Assembly: GCA_045653035.1 (NCBI GenBank)
Contig: JAZOLO010000003.1
Span: 54,799 to 118,798 of the forward strand
Direction: 5' to 3'
Length of the DNA stretch: 64,000 bases
DNA from: RGIG6353 sp045653035
GTDB taxonomy: Bacteria > Bacillota > Clostridia > Oscillospirales > SIG627
Below are positions 33,080 to 41,542 of the stretch, piece by piece (position 1 is the first letter of the stretch; the number at the start of each line of letters is the position of its first letter). Under the pieces are notes generated by a model that saw only the letters and a list, made by a program, of their open reading frames with translations, searched no databases and was not told where the DNA came from. A program made the translations under genes and the position numbers.

Positions 33080-34897
33080 ATGGCAAAGATTATAGGTATA
33101 GACCTTGGTACAACTAACTCCTGCGTTGCAGTGTTTGAAGGCGGCGAGCCCAGCGTTATCCCCAATCCCGAGGGCGCAAGAACTACTCCTTCGGTAGTTG
33201 CTTTCTCAAAGACGGGTGAAAGACTTGTTGGTCAGATTGCAAAGAGACAGGCTATTACAAACCCTGACAGAACAATAAGCTCTATCAAGCGTGATATGGG
33301 TACTGACCGCAAGGTAGCTATTGATGCAAAGCAGTACACACCTCAGGAGATTTCAGCAATGATTCTCCAGAAGCTCAAGGCTGATGCCGAAAGCTTCCTT
33401 GGAACTTCGGTAAATCAAGCAGTTATTACTGTTCCCGCATACTTCACAGACGCACAGCGTCAGGCTACAAAGGATGCAGGTAAGATTGCAGGTCTTGAGG
33501 TTCTCCGTATTATAAACGAGCCTACAGCGGCGGCCCTTGCTTACGGTCTTGATAAGGACAACGAGCAGAAAATTATGGTATACGACCTCGGCGGCGGTAC
33601 CTTCGACGTATCAATTCTTGAAATCTCCGACGGCGTATTCGAGGTTCTTGCAACCGCAGGTAACAACAAGCTTGGCGGTGACGACTTCGACGAAAGAGTT
33701 ATAAACTGGATGGCAGACACCTTCAAGGCTGAACACGGCATTGACCTTCGTCTTGACAAGACTGCACATCAGAGACTTAAGGAAGCTGCTGAAAAGGCAA
33801 AGATTGAGCTTTCAGGTATGATGACTACCGAAATCAGTCTTCCCTTCATTGCGGCAGACGCAAGCGGGGCTAAAAACTTTGAAGCAACTCTTACAAGAGC
33901 AAAGTTCAACGAGCTCACCGCTGACCTTGTTGAAAAGACAATGGTTCCCACAAAGCAGGCTCTTTCAGATGCAGGACTTACTCCCTCGCAGATTGACAAG
34001 GTACTCCTTGTTGGCGGTTCTTCAAGAATCCCTGCTGTTCAGGAAGCAGTTAAGGCATTTACAGGAAAAGACCCCTTCAAGGGAATCAACCCTGACGAGT
34101 GTGTTGCTATCGGTGCAGCTATTCAGGGCGGCGTTCTCGGCGGTGACGTTAAGGACGTAGTTCTTCTCGACGTTACTCCCCTTTCTCTCGGTATCGAGAC
34201 ACTGGGCGGTGTATTCAACAAGCTTATCGAAAGAAATACAACTATTCCTGTTAAGAAGAGTCAGATTTATTCTACTGCTGCTGACAACCAGACCTCTGTT
34301 GAAATTCACGTTCTTCAGGGTGAAAGAGAAATGGCAAGAGACAACAAGACTCTCGGTAGATTTGTTCTCGACGGTATTATGCCCGCAATGAGAGGCGTTC
34401 CTCAGATTGAGGTTACCTTCGATATTGACGCAAACGGTATCGTTAACGTTTCTGCTCTCGATAAGGGAACAGGTAAGGAACAGCACATCTCTATTACCGC
34501 TTCTTCCAATATGTCCAAAGAAGACATTGAGGCGGCTGTAAGAGAAGCTGAACTTCACGCTGAGGAGGACAAGAAGGCAAAGGAAGCAATTGAGGTTAAG
34601 AACAATGCCGAAAACCTTATATTCCAGAGTGAAAAGACACTTAATGAAGCAGGCGACAAGATTACAGAAGAGGACAAGGCTCCCGTTCTTGCGGCTATTG
34701 AGAAGCTTCGTGAGACTGTTAAGACTGATAACACAGAGGCTATCAAGGCAGACACAGAGGCTCTTACACAGTCCTTCTATAAGATTGCAGAAAAGCTTTA
34801 TCAGCAGAATCCTAACCCCAATGCTGAAAATATGGGCGGCGGTACAGGTGCTGACGGCGTATACGACGCAGATTTCACCGATAAATCAGATAACTGA
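33080..34897 (+). CDS. dnaK: Molecular chaperone DnaK (Hsp70)
   Basis: A 605-residue Hsp70 with the actin-like ATPase start KIIGIDLGTTNSCVAVFEGG, VPAYFTDAQRQATKDAG, VYDLGGGTFDVSIL and VLLVGGSSRIPAVQ, the linker DVVLLDVTPLSLGIET, and a substrate-binding part with helical lid and a Gly/Asn-rich tail. Third gene of the CIRCE-controlled operon. Confidence 0.98.
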   Translation: MAKIIGIDLGTTNSCVAVFEGGEPSVIPNPEGARTTPSVVAFSKTGERLVGQIAKRQAITNPDRTISSIKRDMGTDRKVAIDAKQYTPQEISAMILQKLKADAESFLGTSVNQAVITVPAYFTDAQRQATKDAGKIAGLEVLRIINEPTAAALAYGLDKDNEQKIMVYDLGGGTFDVSILEISDGVFEVLATAGNNKLGGDDFDERVINWMADTFKAEHGIDLRLDKTAHQRLKEAAEKAKIELSGMMTTEISLPFIAADASGAKNFEATLTRAKFNELTADLVEKTMVPTKQALSDAGLTPSQIDKVLLVGGSSRIPAVQEAVKAFTGKDPFKGINPDECVAIGAAIQGGVLGGDVKDVVLLDVTPLSLGIETLGGVFNKLIERNTTIPVKKSQIYSTAADNQTSVEIHVLQGEREMARDNKTLGRFVLDGIMPAMRGVPQIEVTFDIDANGIVNVSALDKGTGKEQHISITASSNMSKEDIEAAVREAELHAEEDKKAKEAIEVKNNAENLIFQSEKTLNEAGDKITEEDKAPVLAAIEKLRETVKTDNTEAIKADTEALTQSFYKIAEKLYQQNPNPNAENMGGGTGADGVYDADFTDKSDN

Positions 34898-34906
34898 TAA
34901 ATAAAT

Positions 34907-34937
34907 GATAAAAAGAGCCTTCTCGGCTCTTTTTATC
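34907..34937 (+). terminator. Intrinsic terminator between dnaK and dnaJ
   Basis: A 13-bp perfect stem (34907-34919 with 34925-34937), five-base loop and a T-rich right arm, 10 bases after the dnaK stop. It should lower dnaJ relative to dnaK. Confidence 0.8.
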
Positions 34938-34955
34938 GGAAAGGCTATAAACTGT

Positions 34956-36098
34956 ATGGCACAGAAAAGAGACTATTATGAGGTTCTTGGTGTAGACAAG
35001 AATTCCGATGCCGATACAATAAAAAAAGCTTTCAGAAAGCTTGCTAAAAAATACCACCCCGATATGAACCCCGATGACAAGAGTGCCGAAGAAAAATTCA
35101 AGGAAGTCAACGAGGCTTACGAGGTGCTTTCAGACCCCGACAAGAAAAAGCTATACGACCAGTACGGTCACGATGGACTTGACCCCAACTTCGGAGCAGG
35201 CGGATTCGGCGGAGGCTTCGGAGGATTCGGCGGTATGGACTTCGATATGGGAGACATATTCTCCTCCTTCTTCGGAGGGGGAGGTTCTTCTTCCCGCAGA
35301 CGCGGTCCTGTAAGAGGAAGCGATATCGGAGCAAGAATTATGGTTTCCTTTGAGGAGGCGGCTTTCGGCTGTAAAAAAGAGGTTTCTTTTACAAGAGTGG
35401 ATAAGTGTCCCGACTGTGATGGAAGCGGTGCTAAAAGCGGTACACGCCCCGAAACCTGTCCGCATTGCGGAGGCTCGGGTCAGGTAAGAGTACAGCAGAG
35501 AACACCTCTCGGTATGATGCAGACTACCCGCACCTGTGATAAGTGCGGTGGTAAGGGTACTGTAATAAAAGAGCCTTGCACCAAATGCGGTGGAAGCGGT
35601 ACACAGCGCAAGTCAAAGAAGCTTGAGGTAAATATTCCCGCAGGTATCGACAATATGCAAAGAGTCGTCCTTCGCGGTCAAGGTAACGTAGGTCAAAACG
35701 GCGGTATAGCTGGTGACCTTATCGTTGAGGTAGGAATACGTCCTCATCCCATATTTGAGCGTGACGGCTACAACATATACTGTGAAGTGCCCGTTTCCTT
35801 TGCAGAGGCAACGCTGGGTGCTACAATAAATATTCCCACTCTTGAAGGTGATTTTGCCTACAAGCTTCCCGAAGGTACACAAACAGGTACAAGCGTAACG
35901 CTTCGCGGAAAGGGTATCCAGTATCTGAACTCCCGTTCAAAGGGAGACCTTATATTCACAGTAGTAGTTGAAGTTCCGAGAAACCTTACGGAGACACAGA
36001 AGAAGCTGCTTCGTGAATTTGATATAAGCTGTACTGACACTAATCTTTCGGCAAAGGCTACATTCAAAGAAAAAATCAAGAACATATTCAAGAAATAA
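34956..36098 (+). CDS. dnaJ: Chaperone DnaJ (Hsp40)
   Basis: A 380-residue type I J-protein: J domain with the HPD motif (KKYHPDMNPDD), Gly/Phe-rich linker, four CxxCxGxG-type zinc repeats (CPDCDGSG, CPHCGGSG, CDKCGGKG, CTKCGGSG), and the C-terminal client-binding domains. The ATG at 34956 (MAQKRDYYEVLGV) is chosen; the frame opens at 34905 within the upstream terminator. Confidence 0.97.
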   Translation: MAQKRDYYEVLGVDKNSDADTIKKAFRKLAKKYHPDMNPDDKSAEEKFKEVNEAYEVLSDPDKKKLYDQYGHDGLDPNFGAGGFGGGFGGFGGMDFDMGDIFSSFFGGGGSSSRRRGPVRGSDIGARIMVSFEEAAFGCKKEVSFTRVDKCPDCDGSGAKSGTRPETCPHCGGSGQVRVQQRTPLGMMQTTRTCDKCGGKGTVIKEPCTKCGGSGTQRKSKKLEVNIPAGIDNMQRVVLRGQGNVGQNGGIAGDLIVEVGIRPHPIFERDGYNIYCEVPVSFAEATLGATINIPTLEGDFAYKLPEGTQTGTSVTLRGKGIQYLNSRSKGDLIFTVVVEVPRNLTETQKKLLREFDISCTDTNLSAKATFKEKIKNIFKK

Positions 36099-36134
36099 AA
36101 GATTGGCAAGGGTTTTCCCTTGCCAATCTTTTTT
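36097..36134 (+). terminator. Terminator of the dnaK operon
   Basis: A 16-bp perfect stem (36097-36112 with 36117-36132), TTTT loop and T-run; its mirror image also serves the facing minus-strand dehydrogenase gene. Confidence 0.92.
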
Positions 36135-36135
36135 A

Positions 36136-37248
36136 TTATAGCAGTGATTTCTGAAATATCCTTTTCTCTGTATCAACAGTCACTTCAAAGGGAGATGTGA
36201 GAGCATTTTTGGCTTTCACGGTTCTTTCCACCCATTCGTCTATCTCTTTTTCGGTAAAGGTTTCTTTACAAGGAAGAAGTGCCATCAAAAGATAACGCAC
36301 TCCCCTCACCTCAGATATTCCAAGTGCTTCAAGTATGTTTTTAACCTTTTCAGGCAGTACCTTTTCTGTCTCCTCCAGATATCCTCCGAGAAGAAGTCCG
36401 TTTGCCATACCATGAGGTATATTCTTAAAATAAGTCAAGGGATATCCCATAGAATGAACTACTGTTGTTCCAGTATGTGCTATTACTATTCCTGCAAAAG
36501 TTGAAGCAAGAATAAGATCGTTTGCTGTGTCAAGGTCGATATCATCGTGAATGAGATTGCCTAGACGGGAAGCTATAAGTCTGAGGCCTTCAAGTGCAAT
36601 ATAATCGGTAAAGGGTGACGAGCGTTTGTTGGTGTAGCCTTCGATTAGATGGCTCATTGCATCGACTACCGTGTTCTTAAGTATCTGAATGGGAAGAGCG
36701 AGAATATATTTACCGTCGAGAAATGCAACCTTATAAAAGGTGTCGGGTGAGGAAAATCCTCTTTTGGTTTTTTCACTGTGCAAGGTAAGCACCGAATAAG
36801 GTGTCACCTCAGAGCCTGTACCTGCGGTGGTAGGAATTGCCGCCATGGGGAGAGGCGTGTTCTCGTACTCTCCGCGGTAAATATCCATCATTTCAAAGCT
36901 TGTACCCACCATAGGCTGATTTGCGGTATATACCGCTATTGCCTTTGCTGCATCAAGGGGTGACCCTCCACCGATGCCTATAATAAAGTCCGCCTTGAAT
37001 GCTCTTGCACACTTAGCACCGTCAACACATTCCTCGATTGTAGGATTGTTGGAAATCTTATCGTAGACAGTGTATTCTATGTTCAAAAAGAGGAGTGCCT
37101 TTTCCACGTCGTCGAGTGCCCCCGATGCTCTGCCTGAAGTGCTTCCTGTTACTATAAACGCACGTTTACCCAGCCTCAATGCTTCGGCGTTTTCAAGCAC
37201 TACGTTGTCACCAAAGAATATCTGTGTAGGTAAAAAGTATTTATACAT
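36136..37248 (-). CDS. Iron-containing alcohol dehydrogenase
   Basis: A 370-residue group III alcohol dehydrogenase. The NAD(P)-binding GIGGGSPLDAAKAIA and the four metal ligands are visible: Asp and His in VVDAMSHLIEGY, His in VVHSMGYPL and His in IPHGMANG. The PTTAGTGSEVT motif is also present. It uses NAD(P)H to interconvert alcohols and aldehydes; the substrate (butanol, propanediol or a sugar-derived aldehyde) cannot be assigned. Monocistronic, with its own promoter. Confidence 0.93.
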   Translation of the reverse strand: MYKYFLPTQIFFGDNVVLENAEALRLGKRAFIVTGSTSGRASGALDDVEKALLFLNIEYTVYDKISNNPTIEECVDGAKCARAFKADFIIGIGGGSPLDAAKAIAVYTANQPMVGTSFEMMDIYRGEYENTPLPMAAIPTTAGTGSEVTPYSVLTLHSEKTKRGFSSPDTFYKVAFLDGKYILALPIQILKNTVVDAMSHLIEGYTNKRSSPFTDYIALEGLRLIASRLGNLIHDDIDLDTANDLILASTFAGIVIAHTGTTVVHSMGYPLTYFKNIPHGMANGLLLGGYLEETEKVLPEKVKNILEALGISEVRGVRYLLMALLPCKETFTEKEIDEWVERTVKAKNALTSPFEVTVDTEKRIFQKSLL

Positions 37249-37286
37249 ATTTCTTTCCTTCTAAGTTTACTATGTATTGTACTTTA

Positions 37287-37315
37287 ATGATACTATCAAA
37301 AGGATAAAAAGTCAA
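37287..37315 (-). promoter_or_regulatory. Promoter of the iron alcohol dehydrogenase gene
   Basis: TTGACT (37315-37310) and TATCAT (37292-37287), 17-base spacer on the minus strand. Confidence 0.7.
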
Positions 37316-37430
37316 GAAAGTTCACGCTTAATGAGATTTAAGGGAAATGCTTTTTATAAAAGCACTCCCCCAGCCCCACGAAAAATATAATAATTAAAAA
37401 TAAATTATAAAAGTTTTTCAAAGAGAGTTT

Positions 37431-37462
37431 GAGAGGAAACTTTTGGGGGAAAGTTTCCTCTC
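37431..37462. repeat. Intergenic hairpin repeat
   Basis: A perfect 13-bp stem GAGAGGAAACTTT/AAAGTTTCCTCTC with a TGGGGG loop, set in AT-rich sequence that is itself partly inverted, in the 250-base gap between the fusion gene and the dehydrogenase gene. Sequence of this kind recurs between genes here (see 44869-44892, 46467-46500). No U-run follows on either strand. Confidence 0.6.
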
Positions 37463-37499
37463 ATAAAAAATATAATTATTTATAATATTTTTAGAAAAA

Positions 37500-38657
37500 T
37501 TAGTAATTTTCTTTCCTTAATTCAAAATACGCCTGAGGATGCTTACATACAGGGCAAACCTCGGGTGCTTTCTTGCCTATAACGAGATGTCCGCAGTTGC
37601 GACATTCCCACATAAACTCTTCAGCCTTTTCAAATACTGACTTCATTTCAACGTTGTTTAAAAGTTTAAGATAACGCTGCTCATGAGATTTTTCGATAAG
37701 TGCTACCTGTCTGAACTGCTCTGCAAGGTCGTGGAAGCCTTCCTCGTCAGCTACCTTTGCAAAGTCACTATACATAGTAACCCATTCATAGTTCTCGCCT
37801 TCGGCAGCATCCTTAAGGTTAGATGCGGTATCGCCAAGACACGAAAGAGCCTTAAACCAAAGCTTTGCGTGTTCCTTTTCATTGTTGGCTGTTTCTTCAA
37901 AGATTGCAGCTATCTGCTGATAACCTTCCTTCTTTGCAACGGAAGCGAAATAAGTGTACTTATTTCTTGCCTGTGATTCGCCTGCAAATGCATCGCGAAG
38001 ATTCTGTTCTGTTCTTGTGCCTTTAAGTTCCATAGTTTTTTCTCCTTTATCTGTAATTATTTTTTCAAAATCTGTCGCACCGTGTTTACAAACTGGACAT
38101 ATAAAATCCTCGGGGAGCTCTTGTCCATCATATACGTATCCGCATATTTTACAACGCCAACCGCCTTTAGGTGCTACGGCAGGCTTGGGCTTTACGTTTG
38201 CATGATAGTAGCTGTAGGTCATGCTTTCTCTTGAACTTAAATTTTCAGCGTCCACAAGAATTGCAATAAACGTAGTATGGCTTCCCATATCAACACTTCT
38301 TGTTACCTCAAAGGACATTACTGCGTTTGAGTATTCTGAGAGAGCAAGAATTCCATTATCAAGTCTTTTTGTGGCTAGCCCTGAAAGCTTGTCGCCGTCT
38401 CTGCCCGACTTCATTCCAAGGGTTTCAAATATACTGAACGGACATGAGGTATCAAGGACAGATACGTTAAATCTACCCGTTGATGCAATCATATCATGAG
38501 TAAGATTATTTTTATTTACGCTTATACTGCAAAGGACTGAAGGAGACGAGGTCACCTGCATAAGAGTGTTTATTATACATGCATTATCTCTCACGTTATC
38601 CTTTGCAAAAAGTGCATAAAGTCCATAGCTTATTTTGAAAAGTGCCGTATTGTCCAT
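37500..38657 (-). CDS. Flavin reductase-rubredoxin-rubrerythrin fusion protein
   Basis: A 385-residue single ORF with three modules. Residues 1-155 are a flavoredoxin-like FMN-binding split barrel (start MDNTALFKISYGLYAL). Residues 166-200 are a rubredoxin with Cys169, 172, 187 and 190. Residues 209-385 are a complete rubrerythrin: diiron four-helix bundle (AFAGESQARNKYTYF, EETANNEKEHA, ALIEKSHEQRY) plus a C-terminal rubredoxin with Cys352, 355, 368 and 371. Parts one and two match the high-molecular-weight rubredoxin (Hrb) that passes NADH electrons on. Rubrerythrin reduces hydrogen peroxide. So the chain could be a self-contained NADH peroxidase; this is inferred. An internal ATG with Shine-Dalgarno marks the rubrerythrin start. 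It lies in the thrS-DUF975 gene string. Confidence 0.9.
   Translation of the reverse strand: MDNTALFKISYGLYALFAKDNVRDNACIINTLMQVTSSPSVLCSISVNKNNLTHDMIASTGRFNVSVLDTSCPFSIFETLGMKSGRDGDKLSGLATKRLDNGILALSEYSNAVMSFEVTRSVDMGSHTTFIAILVDAENLSSRESMTYSYYHANVKPKPAVAPKGGWRCKICGYVYDGQELPEDFICPVCKHGATDFEKIITDKGEKTMELKGTRTEQNLRDAFAGESQARNKYTYFASVAKKEGYQQIAAIFEETANNEKEHAKLWFKALSCLGDTASNLKDAAEGENYEWVTMYSDFAKVADEEGFHDLAEQFRQVALIEKSHEQRYLKLLNNVEMKSVFEKAEEFMWECRNCGHLVIGKKAPEVCPVCKHPQAYFELRKENY
38033..38048 (-). promoter_or_regulatory. Internal Shine-Dalgarno and ATG for separate rubrerythrin synthesis
   Basis: Within the fusion gene, AAAGGAG (38048-38042) lies 8 bases before an in-frame ATG (38033-38031) at Met209. 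Starting here gives a 177-residue protein of normal rubrerythrin length. The upstream rubredoxin reading frame simply continues through without a stop. Confidence 0.7.
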
Positions 38658-38664
38658 TTTATCC

Positions 38665-39255
38665 TCACATTTCAATTCGTGTTGCGGTAATATCTTCATA
38701 GAAATTTATGAGTGTTTGTCGGCGATATGCCTCCGCCCAAAGCTCTCCTATGCCCAAGCATAAGCCTCCTACAAGATACCAACCGATAAATGACAGGTCA
38801 AGAATGAAAAGCTCCATTTTATGTCCGTTGGTAAGCTTTATACTTTCATCAAGACAACGTCGCCAGTCCCAATCCTCATGCTCAGATTTCAGGTAATACG
38901 CCATTGAATAAGCGTAGCTCTTCACAATTCCGGGAATGAGAAAAAGTAGTGACCAAAGAACTATAAATATTTGAATTATGATACCAAGCACCAGATTTCC
39001 GCCAAAATCCTTAGCAAATCCATCAAACAATCCGTCAATTTTCGTACTGCCATTTCTTTTTATATTCTTAAATAGTACTACAAGTCCGATCTCAAGTGGA
39101 CCTATAAGCAGAATGGTCGCTACGGGAATGGTTGACGCTGCACCGCAAATTGCCGCAACTATAAATATTCCAAGCACCGCTATTGGCCATGACTTTTTGA
39201 ATATTCCTTCTCCAAGCTGTTCGCGTGCACGTCTTTTAAGCTCTGCTCTATTCAT
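38665..39255 (-). CDS. DUF975 family membrane protein
   Basis: A 196-residue protein with the DUF975 pattern: an N-terminal cytoplasmic ELKRRAREQL helix, four to five membrane segments, SYAYSMAYYLKSEHEDWDWRRCLDESIKLTNGHK cut into its conserved blocks YAYSMAYYL and SIKLTNGHK, and a C-terminal RRQTLINFYEDI. Function unknown. It begins 10 bases after thrS and ends 7 bases before the fusion gene, so all three may be one transcript. Confidence 0.87.
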   Translation of the reverse strand: MNRAELKRRAREQLGEGIFKKSWPIAVLGIFIVAAICGAASTIPVATILLIGPLEIGLVVLFKNIKRNGSTKIDGLFDGFAKDFGGNLVLGIIIQIFIVLWSLLFLIPGIVKSYAYSMAYYLKSEHEDWDWRRCLDESIKLTNGHKMELFILDLSFIGWYLVGGLCLGIGELWAEAYRRQTLINFYEDITATRIEM

Positions 39256-39265
39256 ATTATGCTCC

Positions 39266-41065
39266 TTATCTTGCTTTAGTATTTATTTCCTCTATAATTT
39301 TTTCTACAAATTCATCAACAGTCATGGTGCTCATTTCCTGTGAGCCGCGACGTCTTACAGAAACGGTCTTTTCTTCGGTTTCCTTATCTCCAACAACAAG
39401 CATATAGGGTATCTTCTGAAGCTGTGCTTCTCTTATCTTATAGCCTGTCTTTTCAGCTCTCTTATCACTTTCAACACGAACACCAAGGGAAGTAAGCTTC
39501 TTCTCAATCTCATCGGTGTATTCGTTGTTTCTGTCGGTAATGGGAAGAATTCTTACTTGTGTGGGTGCAAGCCAAGTAGGAAGTGCACCTGCATATTTTT
39601 CGATAAGAAGTGCGAGTGTTCTCTCGTAGCAACCAAGAGAAGTTGTGTGAATAATATAGGGAGTCTTTGTGGTGTTGTCGCTGTCTACGTATTCCATGCC
39701 GAACTTCTTTGCAAGGAGCATATCTATCTGAATTGTAACAATAGTGTCTTCTTTACCGAAAACGTTCTTGCACTGAATGTCAAGCTTCGGTCCATAGAAT
39801 GCGGCTTCGTCAATTCCTATAACGTAGTTTTCACGTCCGAGAAGCTTATCGAGAAGCTCTTCCATAATGCCCTGAGCTTCGTTCCACTGCTCAGCAGTAC
39901 CCTCGTACTTATCGGTACGGTTGGGGTCCCACTGTGAAAATCTAAATGAGCAGTCCTCCCAAAGGCCTACAGTTTCGAGGCAGTATTTTGCAAGAGAAAG
40001 ACACTGCTCAAACTCCTCTGCAAGCTGTTCGGGGCGAAGAACGATATGACCTTCGGAAATGGTGAACTGGCGTACTCTTATAAGACCATGCATTTCGCCC
40101 GAGTCCTCGTTACGGAAAAGCGTTGAGGTTTCGCCGAGTCTCATAGGAAGGTCACGGTATGAACGCTTCTTGTTAAGGAATACCTGATACTGGAAGGGAC
40201 AGGTCATGGGACGGAGTGCAAAGCATTCCTTGGTTTCGTCGTCGGGGTCGCCCATAACGAACATTCCGTCAAGATAGTGGTCCCAATGTCCTGAAATCTT
40301 ATAAAGCTCACGCTTTGCCATAAGAGGTGTCTTGGTGAGAAGGTATCCTCTCTGCTCCTCAACGTCCTCTACCCAACGCTGAAGTCTCTGTATTGTTCTT
40401 GCACCCTTGGGAAGAAGGATAGGAAGTCCCTGTCCTATTGAGTCAACGGTAGTGAAATATTCAAGCTCACGGCCAAGTTTATTGTGGTCGCGGCGTCTAG
40501 CCTCTTCAAGTGCTGTGAGATGAGCTTCAAGGTCGGACTTTGATGCGAAAGCCGTACCGTAGATACGGGTGAGCATCTTGTTCTTTTCGTTTCCTCTCCA
40601 ATATGCACCTGTAACCGACAAAAGCTTAAATGCCTTTACAGCGGAGGTATAGGTCACGTGAGGGCCTGCACAAAGGTCAACGTAGTCGCCCTGACGGAAG
40701 AAGGAAAGCTCTGCGTCCTCGGGAAGGTCGTTGATAAGCTCAATCTTATAAGGCTCGTCTGCCATTTTTTCAAGAGCCTCTGTACGGGAGAGAGTAAAGC
40801 GTTCAAGCTTCAAGTTCTCCTTGATAATCTTCTTCATTTCCGCTTCTATATTCTCAAGGTCGGTTTCTGTAAATCCGCCCTCTCTGTCGAAGTCGTAGTA
40901 AAATCCGTCCTTGATGGAAGGACCAATTGCAAGCTTTGTTTCGGGGTAAAGTCTCTTTACTGCCTGAGCAAGCACGTGAGACGCCGTATGTCTGAGGGCG
41001 TCACGTCCTATCTGGTCATCAAAGGTGTATTCTTCAATAACACCGCTTTGAAGTATTACTTTCAT
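39266..41065 (-). CDS. thrS: Threonine-tRNA ligase lacking the N-terminal TGS domain
   Basis: Charges tRNA-Thr. The 599-residue class II synthetase has the editing domain (DALRHTASHVLAQAVKRLYP and DLCAGPHV), the catalytic core with motif 2 FRNEDSGEMHGLIRVRQF, and the anticodon-binding domain. The TGS (ubiquitin-like) domain of about 60 residues present in the long enzymes is missing; only about 20 residues precede the editing domain. The ATG has AAAGGAG, and a T-box leader controls it. Confidence 0.95.
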   Translation of the reverse strand: MKVILQSGVIEEYTFDDQIGRDALRHTASHVLAQAVKRLYPETKLAIGPSIKDGFYYDFDREGGFTETDLENIEAEMKKIIKENLKLERFTLSRTEALEKMADEPYKIELINDLPEDAELSFFRQGDYVDLCAGPHVTYTSAVKAFKLLSVTGAYWRGNEKNKMLTRIYGTAFASKSDLEAHLTALEEARRRDHNKLGRELEYFTTVDSIGQGLPILLPKGARTIQRLQRWVEDVEEQRGYLLTKTPLMAKRELYKISGHWDHYLDGMFVMGDPDDETKECFALRPMTCPFQYQVFLNKKRSYRDLPMRLGETSTLFRNEDSGEMHGLIRVRQFTISEGHIVLRPEQLAEEFEQCLSLAKYCLETVGLWEDCSFRFSQWDPNRTDKYEGTAEQWNEAQGIMEELLDKLLGRENYVIGIDEAAFYGPKLDIQCKNVFGKEDTIVTIQIDMLLAKKFGMEYVDSDNTTKTPYIIHTTSLGCYERTLALLIEKYAGALPTWLAPTQVRILPITDRNNEYTDEIEKKLTSLGVRVESDKRAEKTGYKIREAQLQKIPYMLVVGDKETEEKTVSVRRRGSQEMSTMTVDEFVEKIIEEINTKAR

Positions 41066-41101
41066 AATTTTTCTCCTTTATATCTTTCATATTTTTACAA
41101 T

Positions 41102-41317
41102 AAAAAAGCCTTGCCCGACGGCAAGGGTGCATGACACGGTTCCACCTTGTGTTTAACTCTTCTTCGTTTAACGCACTGCTACGGCATGCTCATCGCACAC
41201 AGCTCACGGAAGCGGTCTTCCCGAAGTTCTCACATAAAGGACTTTCAGCAAAATGTCCTTCTCTCTGGATGCTTCCCTTTCGGTACTCTTTTCCGTTCAA
41301 ACGCTTTTAACGAGATA
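41102..41317 (-). promoter_or_regulatory. T-box riboswitch of thrS
   Basis: The minus-strand leader holds the conserved T-box GGTGGAACCG (41146-41137) in the antiterminator, followed by a CCTTGCC/GGCAAGG terminator stem (41126-41109) and a T-run. A GA-rich Stem I with a TTTTGCTGAAAG apical loop lies upstream. The threonine codon ACT at 41227-41225 is a possible specifier, not confirmed. Uncharged tRNA-Thr would favour readthrough into thrS. Confidence 0.93.
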
Positions 41318-41346
41318 ATTATAAACCTTGCCCCTTTTTTTGTCAA
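41318..41346 (-). promoter_or_regulatory. Consensus promoter of the thrS T-box leader
   Basis: TTGACA (41346-41341) and TATAAT (41323-41318) with a 17-base spacer on the minus strand. Confidence 0.85.
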
Positions 41347-41469
41347 GTGTTTAAGGTGGCTTGTAGCGTTTTTTTGACCCTTATATTTGTATATTATTAC
41401 CATATTGTATGCTCCCAAATATATTTTTTATACAATTCGCCAATTTTCTTTTTGTTCACATATATTATA

Positions 41470-41508
41470 TTGACAAAAATTATTTTTAATTGTATAATTG
41501 TATACAAT
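41470..41508 (+). promoter_or_regulatory. Promoter and overlapping palindrome of the citrate synthase operon
   Basis: TTGACA (41470-41475) and TATAAT (41493-41498), 17-base spacer. The perfect 12-base palindrome ATTGTATACAAT (41497-41508) overlaps the last base pairs of the -10 and the start site, and an extra ATTGTATA copy precedes it. The position suggests a repressor site; the regulator is unknown. Confidence 0.75.
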
Positions 41509-41542
41509 CATACAAATATACAAAAGAAAGGCGGTCGATACC

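Noticed and set aside
34022..34558. 178-codon frame antisense to dnaK
   Set aside because: Fully inside dnaK on the other strand, with no start signal; explained by dnaK codon bias.
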